In this document: positions 1 to 8,455 of the stretch, piece after piece
How the letters are laid out: every line of letters starts with the position of its first letter
How positions within the stretch are numbered: the first letter of the stretch is position 1
Source: Bacillus sp. 165
GTDB taxonomy: Bacteria > Bacillota > Bacilli > Bacillales > Bacillaceae_G
Reading direction: 5' to 3'
Length of the DNA stretch: 64,000 nt
NCBI RefSeq assembly: GCF_017742235.1
Contig: NZ_JAGHKQ010000003.1
Location: forward strand, 464,206 to 528,205
Translations under genes and position numbers: made by a program
Notes under the pieces: generated by a model
Database searches by the model: none
The model's input: only the letters and a program-made list of their open reading frames with translations
What the model was told of the DNA's origin: nothing

Positions 1-1083
1 CGCTTCTTCTCCGCCTTCAATTCGCTCAATTGCCAGACTCGCCTGCATCGCCACTTCAAACTCTGGATCGTGCTGCGCCTCTTTCAATGCCGTAAGCGCA
101 CTTTCGTCCCCCGCTTCAAATAAAAACATCGCTGCTCTCCAGCGAACAAGCTTGCTGGAATCTTTCAGCGCCTCTATCATCACCGGCATTGCCTGTTCGT
201 CTCCAATATCAGACAAGCAATCTCCTGCCGTGCGGCGCACGCTTACCGATTTATCCTTCAGCGCTTTATATAATAGCGGAAGCGCCTTTTCTCCCTTAAC
301 CATACCTAAATAAGCAGCGGCCAAACGGCGGATGTTCGCTTTCTCATCTTCCAATGCTTTGGCAAGCACAGGAATATCCTCTTCTGTCGGCTCCATTTGC
401 TCCAATGCTGCATATCGCTTTGTCCATTCCGGATTATCCAGCATGTCCACTGTAACCTTATAAGGAACGCGCTTTTGTACAGTAATTTCCTTTCCTTCAC
501 GTTGCTGGACTAAATTATCAACGAGCACATCCAACCTCGCTTGTGGATACGCGGCCGCAATTTCGTCAGCTACCTCGCTTCCAATTTCACTAAGCTCCCC
601 GTAGCGAGTTCCCTGTTCCACCCATTTTCGGTCTGCAACTACGTTCACTTTCTGCATCTGAAGCTTTAACACAGCCTCTTTAAAGCGATCAGGTAATCCA
701 GCTCGGACTTCAGTCATCCCGTCAGACAATTTGATTTGCATGGGAATATCATAAAACATTTGAACAAATACCTTCACTTCGCCAAATGTCCCTTGCGCTT
801 GTTTCCCTTGCTCAATCGCATCTACGTCTTCTCCAAACACCGCGCGCACTTTTTGTAAAATCGGCTTCCATTCATATTTCGCATTTCTCTCAACAGCTAG
901 AAAATCAGCTACATGATATACGCCTTTTACGCCTTCGATTTCCAAAATATTCTGGACAATTTCCGGCGCTTGTTCCTTATTCATAGCTGTATAGTTATTC
1001 CGTTGTCCCGATGGCAGCTCTTGATTTAAGATGACCTTCATCGTATTTGGACTTGGAGTCGGTTCAATCGCTTTTATTTTCAT
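1..1083 (-). CDS. ypgR: YpgR/CvfC-like protein: Nfu N-terminal domain plus HEAT repeats (3' end outside window)
   Basis: The reading frame is open for 361 codons from an ATG at 1083 down to the window edge, so the C-terminus is missing. The N-terminus (MKIKAIEPTPSPNTMKVI) matches the Nfu/NifU N-terminal scaffold domain. From about residue 215 onward there are HEAT-like helical repeats, for example NIRRLAAAYLG, SVRRTAGDCLSDIG and LVRWRAAMFLFEAG. This Nfu_N plus HEAT architecture is that of Bacillus YpgR and staphylococcal conserved virulence factor C. The family is thought to act through protein contacts, and no catalytic motif is visible. B. subtilis YpgR is of similar length, so little is probably lost. 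The family call is good; the cellular role is unknown. Confidence 0.85.
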   Translation of the reverse strand, partial: MKIKAIEPTPSPNTMKVILNQELPSGQRNNYTAMNKEQAPEIVQNILEIEGVKGVYHVADFLAVERNAKYEWKPILQKVRAVFGEDVDAIEQGKQAQGTFGEVKVFVQMFYDIPMQIKLSDGMTEVRAGLPDRFKEAVLKLQMQKVNVVADRKWVEQGTRYGELSEIGSEVADEIAAAYPQARLDVLVDNLVQQREGKEITVQKRVPYKVTVDMLDNPEWTKRYAALEQMEPTEEDIPVLAKALEDEKANIRRLAAAYLGMVKGEKALPLLYKALKDKSVSVRRTAGDCLSDIGDEQAMPVMIEALKDSSKLVRWRAAMFLFEAGDESALTALKEAQHDPEFEVAMQASLAIERIEGGEEA

Positions 1084-1153
1084 AATGCAACACGTCCTTC
1101 TTTGTAAACTTTCTTCCGTTATTGTAGCATGTTCCCCGTTTTTCATACTACTT

Positions 1154-1483
1154 TTACGCTTCAACCTTCTTTCGGTCTAAAAATGTCACAGTATCCGCGA
1201 TGATTTCCGTGTTGTATACTTTCTTCCCTTCTTCATTTTGATAATGGCTGTTGTGAATTCTGCCGGTCACCCCAATAAGTGATCCTTTTTTACAATACAC
1301 AGCGATATTTTCAGCAGGCTTTCTCCATGCAGTACAGTTAATAAAATCCGCTTCCTGCTGGCCCAAGCTGTTTTTAAAGGAGCGGGACACCGCCAAGCGC
1401 AGCCTTACATACGCAATTCCTTGCTTTGTATAATACAACTCCGGGTCCTTTGTCAGCCTGCCGATTAATACCACTTTGTTCAT
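1154..1483 (-). CDS. ssbB: Single-stranded DNA-binding protein, SsbB type
   Basis: A 109-residue OB-fold protein opening MNKVVLIGRLTKDPEL, the canonical SSB start, followed by the conserved FINCTAWRKPAENIAVYCKKG segment. It lacks the long disordered tail and acidic tip of the essential SsbA, and its length fits the short competence paralogue SsbB (YwpH), which coats incoming single-stranded DNA during transformation. The ATG at 1483 is chosen because GGTGG sits six bases upstream; an in-frame TTG two codons earlier has no suitable spacing. It lies 70 bases downstream of the YpgR-like gene on the same strand. Competence-specific regulation is inferred from the family only. Confidence 0.88.
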   Translation of the reverse strand: MNKVVLIGRLTKDPELYYTKQGIAYVRLRLAVSRSFKNSLGQQEADFINCTAWRKPAENIAVYCKKGSLIGVTGRIHNSHYQNEEGKKVYNTEIIADTVTFLDRKKVEA

Positions 1484-1697
1484 CCTCAACCACCTCTTTT
1501 ATGTTTTCTTCATTGTAAGAGGGATTATTGCATCCGTAAAATCATGATAATAGCGTATTCTTACAGGGAAACTATTATTTTTAGTGTTTTATTTTCATCT
1601 TTTCATATAAAAGCATACGAATTTCATAAACAAATCGACATAGAATAGGCAGTCAAGTATGATTAAGGAAGACCTAACATGATAGGGGGTTATAACA

Positions 1698-1790
1698 ATG
1701 ACATATACATTTGTATTGTCAAAGACTGCAGCGTCTCATGCAAAGCCTAGTATGGGGAAGGCGATACTTTGCATGGGGTGGACTTTATAA
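1698..1790 (+). CDS. Possible 30-residue peptide with strong RBS
   Basis: An ATG preceded by AGGGGG at seven-base spacing opens a 30-codon frame (MTYTFVLSKTAAS... ending CMGWTL). It carries an inverted repeat, CATGCAAAG at about 1737-1745 and CTTTGCATG at about 1767-1775, within the coding frame. It lies upstream of the CD3324-type gene on the same strand. No family is recognised. It could be a real small peptide, a leader peptide for the next gene, or the stump of a lost gene. Confidence 0.3.
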   Translation: MTYTFVLSKTAASHAKPSMGKAILCMGWTL

Positions 1791-1879
1791 CATCGCCCAA
1801 GCGAGCTTCTATCATTTCTGTTGTACTCGGCTTTGCACCTTATTTTTCATTTTCAATCAAAAATGAGGGGCTGGCACAT

Positions 1880-2155
1880 ATGAAATATATAAAAGCAAGC
1901 AATGTTTTACCAGAAGAACTGTTAATAGAAATCCAGAAATATGTACAAGGAGAGATGCTTTATATTCCGAAACCAGAGGTAGCCTATCAAAAATGGGGGA
2001 CGCAGTCTGGAGGCAGAAAGCTGCTTGATGACAGGAACCGTGCAATTAAATCTGCATTTAATAACGGTACAAGTATTCATCAATTAGCTGAGGAGCATTT
2101 TCTCTCGATCGAAACCATTAAAAAAATTGTGTATACAAAACACTCAAGGCACTGA
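1880..2155 (+). CDS. CD3324-like small DNA-binding protein
   Basis: A 91-residue protein starting MKYIKASNVLPEELLIEIQ. The segment LDDRNRAIKSAFNNGTSIHQLAEEHFLSIETIKKIVY reads as a helix-turn-helix resembling Mor-type activators, as in the CD3324 family of Firmicutes. The ATG at 1880 is chosen over an upstream in-frame ATG at 1769 because the GAGGGG just before it is well placed and the conserved domain begins here. The targets are unknown. The stop codon lies in the left arm of the terminator hairpin that follows. Confidence 0.7.
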   Translation: MKYIKASNVLPEELLIEIQKYVQGEMLYIPKPEVAYQKWGTQSGGRKLLDDRNRAIKSAFNNGTSIHQLAEEHFLSIETIKKIVYTKHSRH

Positions 2156-2173
2156 TACTATTCAGTGCTTTTT
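2147..2173 (+). terminator. Rho-independent terminator after CD3324-like gene
   Basis: Inverted repeat GCACTGA...TCAGTGC with a short loop, followed by TTTTT. The TGA stop codon of the preceding gene is part of the left arm. Confidence 0.75.
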
Positions 2174-2330
2174 ATATGCCGAATTTGATTTAGAATCATT
2201 TTCTGCATGCTGTAAGGTTCGTTGTTTTGCTACAATGAGAATATATTCCCCTACTGGCAGACAGTGGGATTGATCGAGTTTTCCTTACATTGAAGCATAG
2301 CTTAATACAGACTAAACAGGAGTGATATAA

Positions 2331-2966
2331 ATGGAGCCCTTCATTAGAAGTGATCAGTATAATTTTATTAGAGCCCAGGCACAGATTCTCGTTAATGGAC
2401 ATGCATCTGCTAATGATACTGGTGTCCTGCAAGCATTAAAAGCACTTACGCAAGAAAAAGTGCTGCAGCTATTCACAGACACGAACGAAGAGCAAAGAGA
2501 GTTACTATGTCAAATCGTTGCTGTAACCAATAAGGAACAGGCAGAAATATTTGTATCTCAAATAAAACCGTATGTGATTCCGTTTAAAGCAATAACTGAA
2601 CAAACAATGCGAAAGCTATTTCCGAAAGCAAAGAAGCTAAAGCTTCCTTCATTAGAGCATAGGGACTTAAAGGAAATGTCCTATTTGGGCTGGGATGACT
2701 TAGGCTCAAACAGAAAGTACATCATTACAGAATACAACAACAAGCTCATAGGTATTCACGGCACCTTTACAAGCATTCATCAAAAAGGAATTTGTTCATT
2801 TTGCAATCGGCATGAGGAAGTAGGCTTATTTATGTCTACAAAAAAAGGATCGGGAAAGGATACGTATATCAATAGAGGAAACTATATTTGCCAGGATAGT
2901 GAAGTTTGCAATCGCAACTTAACCGTACTAGATAAATTGCATGACTTTATTGAGCGGCTTCAATAA
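2331..2966 (+). CDS. FusB/FusC-family elongation factor G-binding protein
   Basis: A 211-residue protein with an N-terminal helical domain (about residues 1-85) and a C-terminal treble-clef zinc finger. The zinc ligands are visible as CSFC (C155, C158) and CQDSEVC (C187, C193). This is the layout of FusB-type proteins, which bind EF-G on the ribosome and free stalled complexes; in staphylococci they give fusidic acid resistance. Chromosomal Bacillus homologues may serve a translation-rescue role, and resistance is not shown here. The start has AGGAG upstream. It stands alone as a single-gene unit. Confidence 0.85.
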   Translation: MEPFIRSDQYNFIRAQAQILVNGHASANDTGVLQALKALTQEKVLQLFTDTNEEQRELLCQIVAVTNKEQAEIFVSQIKPYVIPFKAITEQTMRKLFPKAKKLKLPSLEHRDLKEMSYLGWDDLGSNRKYIITEYNNKLIGIHGTFTSIHQKGICSFCNRHEEVGLFMSTKKGSGKDTYINRGNYICQDSEVCNRNLTVLDKLHDFIERLQ

Positions 2967-3174
2967 AAAACAGAAGTTCAAGAGGAGGTTCCCACTAAAT
3001 CGAGCATAAATCTTTGTGATCTCACTCCTCTGTTGCTTCCTATCTGATATCATTAATTTCTGCCACTGCTAGCATCTCCTAGATTCATATCCCTCTTGTC
3101 CTGTATGATAATAAGAGGAGGTTAGCATGTGGTTTTTTATACCGAGAAGGGCTACACAACTTAATTGCCCAACG

Positions 3175-4032
3175 TTATGTTATTCGATTGCCACAAACAC
3201 TCCCTACCAGCTCAGAGCTTTTTTGCCATAGTTGCTGCTGCAACGATGAATTGTACGAATCTGATGAAGAGGCTTGGGGCTTCTTGTCAACAAAATACTT
3301 TCCGGTTATGTTCTCCACTTCAGGTGATAACGCCAGATAGATTGCTGTTTCGGCTCCTCTTTCAACAGGTTTCGCAAATAGCTTGACGGGAATCCTTAAT
3401 AGTTTAGCGGTTAAAGTCCTGTCATTTCCTAACTGTGTATTCACCCATCCTGGACAAACCGTATTTACAGTAATTCCGTCTTCTTCTACTCTTCTTGCCA
3501 GTTCATATGTAAAAAGGATGTTACACAATTTCGATTGATTATAGGCTCTGAATCCAGAGTATTTTCTTTGTTTAAATTGCAAATCCTCCATATCCAAACG
3601 GCCATGTTTATGTAAGGTAGAGGCTATATTTATGACTCTAGCTTTCCCAGAGGCACGTAATGATTCCAGTAATAAGTTAGTTAGTAAAAAGGAAGCAAGA
3701 TGGTTTATAGCAAAAGTCTTTTCCAAGCCTTCAGCAGTTTCATTGCGTGTAGATAAGCTTACCCCCACATTGTTGACCAAAATATCTAGCTTCGGAAATA
3801 GACGTTGAAAGGCGTCTGCCAACTCTTTTACTTCCTGCATAGAAGAAAGATCTGCCTTCATGAAGATAATATTTTGATTACCTGTTACCTCTATTATCTT
3901 TTTGACTGCTTTCTTTCCCTTTTCATCATTTCTCCCCACTACGACGACAGTTCCGCCATCAAGAGCCAATGCTTTCGCCGTTTCAAGCCCCATTCCTCCT
4001 GTTGCCCCTGTTACCATAGAAATGTGATTCAT
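3175..4032 (-). CDS. Short-chain dehydrogenase/reductase (retinol-dehydrogenase-like)
   Basis: A 285-residue Rossmann-fold SDR. The cofactor motif is TGATGGMGLETA near the N-terminus, the structural motif is NNVGV near residue 88, and the catalytic YNQSK lies near residue 165. The basic residues after the second strand (VVGRNDEKGKK) suggest NADP(H). The substrate is unknown. A GGGAG site precedes the ATG at 4032. The closest relatives in the window are the SDR at 27963-28799 and the interrupted one at the right edge. It has no obvious operon partner. Confidence 0.88.
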   Translation of the reverse strand: MNHISMVTGATGGMGLETAKALALDGGTVVVVGRNDEKGKKAVKKIIEVTGNQNIIFMKADLSSMQEVKELADAFQRLFPKLDILVNNVGVSLSTRNETAEGLEKTFAINHLASFLLTNLLLESLRASGKARVINIASTLHKHGRLDMEDLQFKQRKYSGFRAYNQSKLCNILFTYELARRVEEDGITVNTVCPGWVNTQLGNDRTLTAKLLRIPVKLFAKPVERGAETAIYLALSPEVENITGKYFVDKKPQASSSDSYNSSLQQQLWQKSSELVGSVCGNRIT

Positions 4033-4254
4033 TTTGGTTCTCCCTTATGTTTAGAATTGGAATAAACACTTATATTTTTTAGGTTATTCACTATTCAAGG
4101 TTCTTCTAGTTCTCTTTATTTTCTACAACATCTGAAACAGATTATGGTTATCTCTTTTATTACCCGCTTATATGAGTAACTCCGGATAGAATGGATATAG
4201 TAGTTATTTATATAAACAGCGTGCATGTACACTTCCTTTTGTTGTCTTGAAAAA

Positions 4255-4686
4255 CTACTGAATTAGGCTATTCAATAATTCTACATGCTTTCTATCTTCA
4301 TCTAAAATTCCCTCAATAATCTTTTGGCTTTCCATGTCTAAGTCTCCTCTTACGATTTCCTCAGAGACTTCAATACCATAATAATCTTCTCCTTTTAAAG
4401 CACTTTTTATTATTCCTTCCGTTGTATCAGGTATCGTGAATTGACTGAAAAAGCTTTGAATGGAACCCAACATTCCTTCATCATCAGCTGGGGTTCCTCC
4501 AAGATTTTGTATTCTTTCAGCCACTTGTTGAGCATGTTTTTTATGGTCTTGTTGTATTTGTTGAAATTCCTTTTTTATATCCGGCTCTTTTAACTTTTGT
4601 ATAAAATGTTCATACGCGTGTATTCCCATATATCGCCCTTTTAAAAAAGCGTTTAATTCTTTTACTGCAACTTCGTTCCCATCCAC
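4255..4686 (-). CDS. Ferritin-like four-helix protein (DUF2383-type)
   Basis: About 143 residues, all helical, with repeated Glu/His pairs typical of ferritin-like bundles (EHFIQKL, QQIQQDHKKH, EEIVRGD, EDRKHVELL). It resembles the DUF2383/PA2169-type families of unknown function found in Bacillus. The GTG at 4686 is preferred because AAGGAG lies eight bases upstream; an earlier in-frame GTG overlaps the ribosome binding site. Spore or stress expression is possible but not shown. The intergenic stretch upstream (4687-4971) holds nothing I can identify. Confidence 0.6.
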   Translation of the reverse strand: MDGNEVAVKELNAFLKGRYMGIHAYEHFIQKLKEPDIKKEFQQIQQDHKKHAQQVAERIQNLGGTPADDEGMLGSIQSFFSQFTIPDTTEGIIKSALKGEDYYGIEVSEEIVRGDLDMESQKIIEGILDEDRKHVELLNSLIQ

Positions 4687-4971
4687 ACAACCCACTCCTT
4701 TTTATGTATTATTTTTCAAGTTTTTGCCGCACTTTATTCTTATTTTCAAACGGCTATGTAGCTATCTCAATAACTCCTATTATGGCAATAACTGAACTAT
4801 TTACTCTTTCTCTTATTCAAGAATTTTTTCTTTCATAAAGAAGGCTGATTTCCTTATTTCAAAAAGGTGTCCGATTGCGGGATACATTTATTTCATTACG
4901 AGTGACCATATAGTAAGTATCCATAACATTATATACATAGTAAATTAATAGTTATGAAGTATCCACTGTAA

Positions 4972-5014
4972 AAAAGGAGGATCTGTGTCCTCATATTGGA
5001 CATAGTATCCTCTT
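4972..5014 (-). terminator. Terminator of the lipoprotein gene
   Basis: On the minus strand, GAGGATACTATGTCC pairs with GGACACAGATCCTC around a seven-base loop and is followed by a T tract. Confidence 0.7.
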
Positions 5015-5033
5015 CTACTTATTGTATGTTTAG

Positions 5034-5363
5034 TTACTTGAGTGCTATATCAGCAACAGGGACCTCCATCATATACTGCACTCCGGGTATGTGCGAAATA
5101 TCGTCCGCTGTTTCTGGTGTGGCCGTCACGTACCAAAACCATGGACCGGATGGGTTAATCTCCGCATCTGTTCTTTCCATTCTTATTTTCAAAGCTGTGT
5201 AATCGACTGCTGGTGCAATCCGTACATAATACTGCCTCACCGCATCATTCTGTTCCACTTTTGGCTGACACGGCGCTTGGATGCAGTGGGCTGTATCCAA
5301 GTGCCCCGGCACGGCTTGGCATCCTGACAAGACCAGCAAACAAACTATTACTATACGTCTCAT
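5034..5363 (-). CDS. Small predicted lipoprotein, unknown function
   Basis: A 109-residue protein with a short signal sequence and the lipobox LSGC at residues 12-15, so it is probably anchored to the outer face of the membrane after lipidation of C15. The rest, including AVDYTALKIRMERTD and FWYVTATPETADD, matches no family I know. A GGGGGAGAGGAG site precedes the ATG. It lies between its terminator and the reductase gene upstream on the same strand. Confidence 0.65.
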   Translation of the reverse strand: MRRIVIVCLLVLSGCQAVPGHLDTAHCIQAPCQPKVEQNDAVRQYYVRIAPAVDYTALKIRMERTDAEINPSGPWFWYVTATPETADDISHIPGVQYMMEVPVADIALK

Positions 5364-5430
5364 GCTCCTCTCCCCCTTATCCCATTATATGCGGATAAGA
5401 GGACGACATGATTTGGCTCTAACGACAATG

Positions 5431-6477
5431 CTACTTCATCATCTGCTTCACTAATTCTCTATTTCGCTGCTTAAAGACCTCATTATGGGAAGATACCATT
5501 GCTGCTTTGTCGGCTTCGGGCTGGACATATTGCTTCGCTTTGTTCACCGCATTTGCCGCATCTTGAAACGCCCCTGCGATCAAATGCAACTTTCCATCAT
5601 GCTTTAAAATGTCACCTGCTGCGTACAGTCCTTCTACTGACGATTCGCTATTGCTATTCCCCGCAATATAAAAATTATCCGCCATTTCAATATGCAATTT
5701 ACTATTTCCAAGCAACGCTGTATCCTGTTCGTAGCCGTGGCTGATGATAACTTCATCAATCGGCAAATAGGAAACCTCATTTGTTTCATGATTGGTCAGT
5801 TCTACACGCTCAATCACTTCATGGTCGGCACCGGCAATCAGCTTTGTAATAGAAGTATTGAAAAAGCATTCGGCTGAGCTGTTCAACAGCTGTGTCACTT
5901 GTGCTTCGTGGCCTGTTAAAGCAGCCTTTCTATATGTGATATACACTTTTTTTGCGACAGGCTCGAGTTCATTTGCCCAATCAATCGCTGAATTTCCTCC
6001 GCCTGAAATAATTACCGTTTTTCCTTTAAAATGCTGTAAAGATTTCACCGTGTAGTTTAAATTCGAAACTTCAAATCTCTCAGCACCTTCTATTTCCAGC
6101 TTTTGCGGCTTCAAAATGCCGCTTCCTACCGCCATGATGACTGTTTTAGAAAAATGCTGTTGACCTGAAGCAGCATGCAACACGAATATGCCCTCTTCAT
6201 CACGCGTGATGGACTCTACCTTCTCATTCAGCACTACTTCCGGATGAAACGTCAAGCCTTGCTGCACAAGCTGGCCTATTAATTTTTCTCCTGATATTGG
6301 CGGCTGCCCTCCAATATCCCAAATCATTTTCTCCGGATATACATGTACCTTCCCGCCTAGCTGCGGCTGATACTCAATAATTTTCGTTTTCATTTCTCTA
6401 AGTCCACTATAAAACGCCGCGTAAAGCCCTGCCGGCCCTCCACCGATAATAGTCACATCAAATAATTCCTGTTGCAT
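5431..6477 (-). CDS. Ferredoxin/flavodoxin--NADP+ reductase, thioredoxin-reductase-like (YcgT/YumC type)
   Basis: A 348-residue flavoprotein. The FAD site is GGGPAGLYAAFYSG at residues 12-25, the NADPH site is GGGNSAIDWANEL near residue 160, and AAGDI lies near residue 290. It lacks the CxxC redox pair of thioredoxin reductase, as expected for the ferredoxin-NADP reductases of Bacillus. Such enzymes pass electrons from NADPH to small iron-sulfur or flavin carriers. It is divergent from a siderophore importer and has a Fur box just upstream of its start, so it probably supplies electrons for iron release or iron-limited metabolism. YcgT rather than YumC is favoured by the Fur control, but this is not certain. 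Confidence 0.85.
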   Translation of the reverse strand: MQQELFDVTIIGGGPAGLYAAFYSGLREMKTKIIEYQPQLGGKVHVYPEKMIWDIGGQPPISGEKLIGQLVQQGLTFHPEVVLNEKVESITRDEEGIFVLHAASGQQHFSKTVIMAVGSGILKPQKLEIEGAERFEVSNLNYTVKSLQHFKGKTVIISGGGNSAIDWANELEPVAKKVYITYRKAALTGHEAQVTQLLNSSAECFFNTSITKLIAGADHEVIERVELTNHETNEVSYLPIDEVIISHGYEQDTALLGNSKLHIEMADNFYIAGNSNSESSVEGLYAAGDILKHDGKLHLIAGAFQDAANAVNKAKQYVQPEADKAAMVSSHNEVFKQRNRELVKQMMK

Positions 6478-6508
6478 TTCCGTTCACTCCTCGGCAATCA
6501 AACATCAT

Positions 6509-6523
6509 TGATTATCATTCTCA
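6509..6523 (-). promoter_or_regulatory. Fur box for the reductase gene
   Basis: TGATTATCATTCTCA matches the Fur 7-1-7 consensus TGATAATNATTATCA at 12 of 14 fixed positions. It lies 32 bases upstream of the reductase start. Confidence 0.75.
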
Positions 6524-6616
6524 TTAAAATATACCCGTTTTTTTACTATTTATCAATTAAAAAATAATGATTGACATTAGAATAATATAATTTTATAGTG
6601 TTACTGTAAGTGAACT

Positions 6617-6631
6617 TGATAATCATTATCA
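6617..6631 (+). promoter_or_regulatory. Fur box for the siderophore importer operon
   Basis: TGATAATCATTATCA is a perfect match to the Bacillus Fur 7-1-7 consensus. It lies about 40 bases upstream of the first gene of the importer, so iron-replete cells should repress the operon. Confidence 0.9.
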
Positions 6632-6670
6632 ATGTTTTAGTTACCTATATCAAAATACACGGAGGTTACA

Positions 6671-7462
6671 ATGGTTCGACTACATACAGATAACTTAAAC
6701 ATTGGCTATGATGAACGGTTAATAGTGAAAAATCTCAGCATAGAAATTCCGGATAAAAAGATTACCACCATTATCGGCTCAAATGGCTGCGGAAAATCTA
6801 CCTTACTGAAAGCCATGACTCGTATTATTTCCCATCAATCTGGAGCCGTAATTTTGGATGGAGAAAATATCGCAAAAGAAAATACAAAGGTTCTTGCGAA
6901 AAAAATGGCAATCTTACCGCAAACACCGGAAAGTGCAAGCGGGTTAACAGTAGGCGCACTCGTGTCATACGGCCGTTTTCCTTACCAAAAAGGCTTTGGC
7001 CGCTTAACTAAGACCGATTACGAGGTTATAGACTGGGCACTTGAAGTGACTGGAACGATAGATTACAAATTTCGTCCCATCGATGCACTTTCAGGCGGTC
7101 AACGCCAGCGTGTATGGATTGCCATGGCTCTTGCGCAGGAAACTGACATCATTTTTCTTGATGAGCCTACCACCTATTTGGATATGGCCCATCAGCTAGA
7201 AGTTTTGGAGCTTTTGCAAAAGCTGAACAAAGAGCAAGAACGTACAATAATTATGGTTCTTCATGATTTAAACCAAGCCGCTCGTTTTGCCGACTACATC
7301 ATTGCGTTAAAAGATGGAGAAATTGTAAAAGCCGGCAGCTGTGAGGAGGTTATACATGCTGACGTTCTAAAAAAAGTATTCCAAATTGATGCTGAAATTG
7401 GGCGCGACCCGCGCACAAATAAACCAATGTGTATTACCTACAATCTATTAAAAGGAGAATAA
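6671..7462 (+). CDS. Iron-siderophore ABC transporter, ATP-binding protein (FecE/FepC family)
   Basis: A 263-residue cytoplasmic ATPase with Walker A GSNGCGKST (about residue 37), signature LSGGQRQRVW, Walker B IIFLDEPTTYLD and the switch histidine in MVLHDLNQAARF. These mark it as the energy-coupling subunit of a ferric-siderophore importer. It is the first gene of a four-gene operon whose promoter carries a perfect Fur box, and the binding protein begins three bases after its stop. A single ATPase for two permease subunits is the usual stoichiometry of this family. Confidence 0.93.
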   Translation: MVRLHTDNLNIGYDERLIVKNLSIEIPDKKITTIIGSNGCGKSTLLKAMTRIISHQSGAVILDGENIAKENTKVLAKKMAILPQTPESASGLTVGALVSYGRFPYQKGFGRLTKTDYEVIDWALEVTGTIDYKFRPIDALSGGQRQRVWIAMALAQETDIIFLDEPTTYLDMAHQLEVLELLQKLNKEQERTIIMVLHDLNQAARFADYIIALKDGEIVKAGSCEEVIHADVLKKVFQIDAEIGRDPRTNKPMCITYNLLKGE

Positions 7463-7465
7463 AAC

Positions 7466-8389
7466 ATGAAAAAACTATTTATTCCATTTGTATTGTTATT
7501 TGTATTAATCATTAGTGCTTGCAGCAACTCATCAACAGGAAAAAAGGAAAGCTCTGCTGCTGAGAAAAGTAAATCAGACACTATCACATACCAATCTGAA
7601 AACGGACCGGTTGAAGTTCCAGCTCATCCGAAGCGCGTTGTTGTACTATCTTCTTTCGCAGGTAATGTAATGGCTCTAGATGTTAACCTTGTTGGTGTAG
7701 ACTCTTGGTCTAAAATGAACCCTCGCTTTGAGAGCAAGTTAAAGGATGCAGAAGAAGTTTCTGATGAGAATATCGAAAAAATTATTGAATTGAATCCTGA
7801 TTTAATCATTGGATTATCTAATATTAAAAACGTGGATAAGCTAAACAAAATCGCACCTACTGTAACGTATACATACGGAAAAGTAGATTACTTAACGCAA
7901 CACTTAGAAATTGGCAAGCTTTTAAATAAAGAAAAAGAAGCACAAGCTTGGATTGATGATTTCAAACAACGCGCACAAGCGGCTGGAGAAGAAATTAAAG
8001 CAAAAATCGGTCCAGATGCGACTGTTTCTGTAGTAGAAAAGTTCGATAAGCAAATTTACGTATTCGGCGATAACTGGGGCCGCGGCACAGAAATTCTGTA
8101 TCAAGAAATGAAATTGAACATGCCGGAAAAAGTAAAAGAAATGGCATTAAAAGACGGTTACTATGCATTATCTCCTGAGGTTCTGTCTGAATATACCGGA
8201 GACTACCTTGTTATTAGCAAAAACCAAGATGCGGATAACTCCTACCAAGCTACAGAGACATATAAAAATATTCCGGCTGTGAAAAATAATCATGTGCTTG
8301 AAGTGAACGCAAAAGAATTCTACTTCAACGATCCATTAACGCTGGATTTCCAATTAGATACCTTTAAGAAAAGCTTTCTTGGCAACTAA
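7466..8389 (+). CDS. Iron-siderophore (probably hydroxamate-type) substrate-binding lipoprotein
   Basis: A 307-residue lipoprotein with lipobox ISAC at about residues 16-19, a Ser/Lys-rich linker, and then a periplasmic-binding fold of the FhuD/FeuA class (VEVPAHPKRVVVL; LNPDLIIGLS; YVFGDNWGRGTEILYQEM). It would capture a ferric siderophore outside the membrane and deliver it to the two permeases. The C-terminal half resembles YxeB-like hydroxamate binders, so a hydroxamate ligand is favoured, but I cannot fix the ligand. A stable hairpin follows the gene inside the operon. Confidence 0.85.
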   Translation: MKKLFIPFVLLFVLIISACSNSSTGKKESSAAEKSKSDTITYQSENGPVEVPAHPKRVVVLSSFAGNVMALDVNLVGVDSWSKMNPRFESKLKDAEEVSDENIEKIIELNPDLIIGLSNIKNVDKLNKIAPTVTYTYGKVDYLTQHLEIGKLLNKEKEAQAWIDDFKQRAQAAGEEIKAKIGPDATVSVVEKFDKQIYVFGDNWGRGTEILYQEMKLNMPEKVKEMALKDGYYALSPEVLSEYTGDYLVISKNQDADNSYQATETYKNIPAVKNNHVLEVNAKEFYFNDPLTLDFQLDTFKKSFLGN

Positions 8390-8397
8390 TACGAAAA

Positions 8398-8428
8398 AAG
8401 AGGGATTCTTGTGTGAAGAATTCCTCTT
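8398..8428 (+). promoter_or_regulatory. Intra-operon stem-loop after the binding-protein gene
   Basis: AAGAGGGATTCTT pairs with AAGAATTCCTCTT (one G-U) around GTGTG. There is no T tract, so it looks like a partial terminator or an mRNA-stabilising hairpin that lets the binding protein be made in excess of the permeases. Confidence 0.6.
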
Positions 8429-8455
8429 CCTTTATCCTAAAAAAGAAGAGATGAT

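Noticed and set aside
1769..1879. Longer N-terminus for the CD3324-like protein
   Set aside because: The extension has no ribosome binding site and overlaps the sORF region; the conserved domain begins at 1880.
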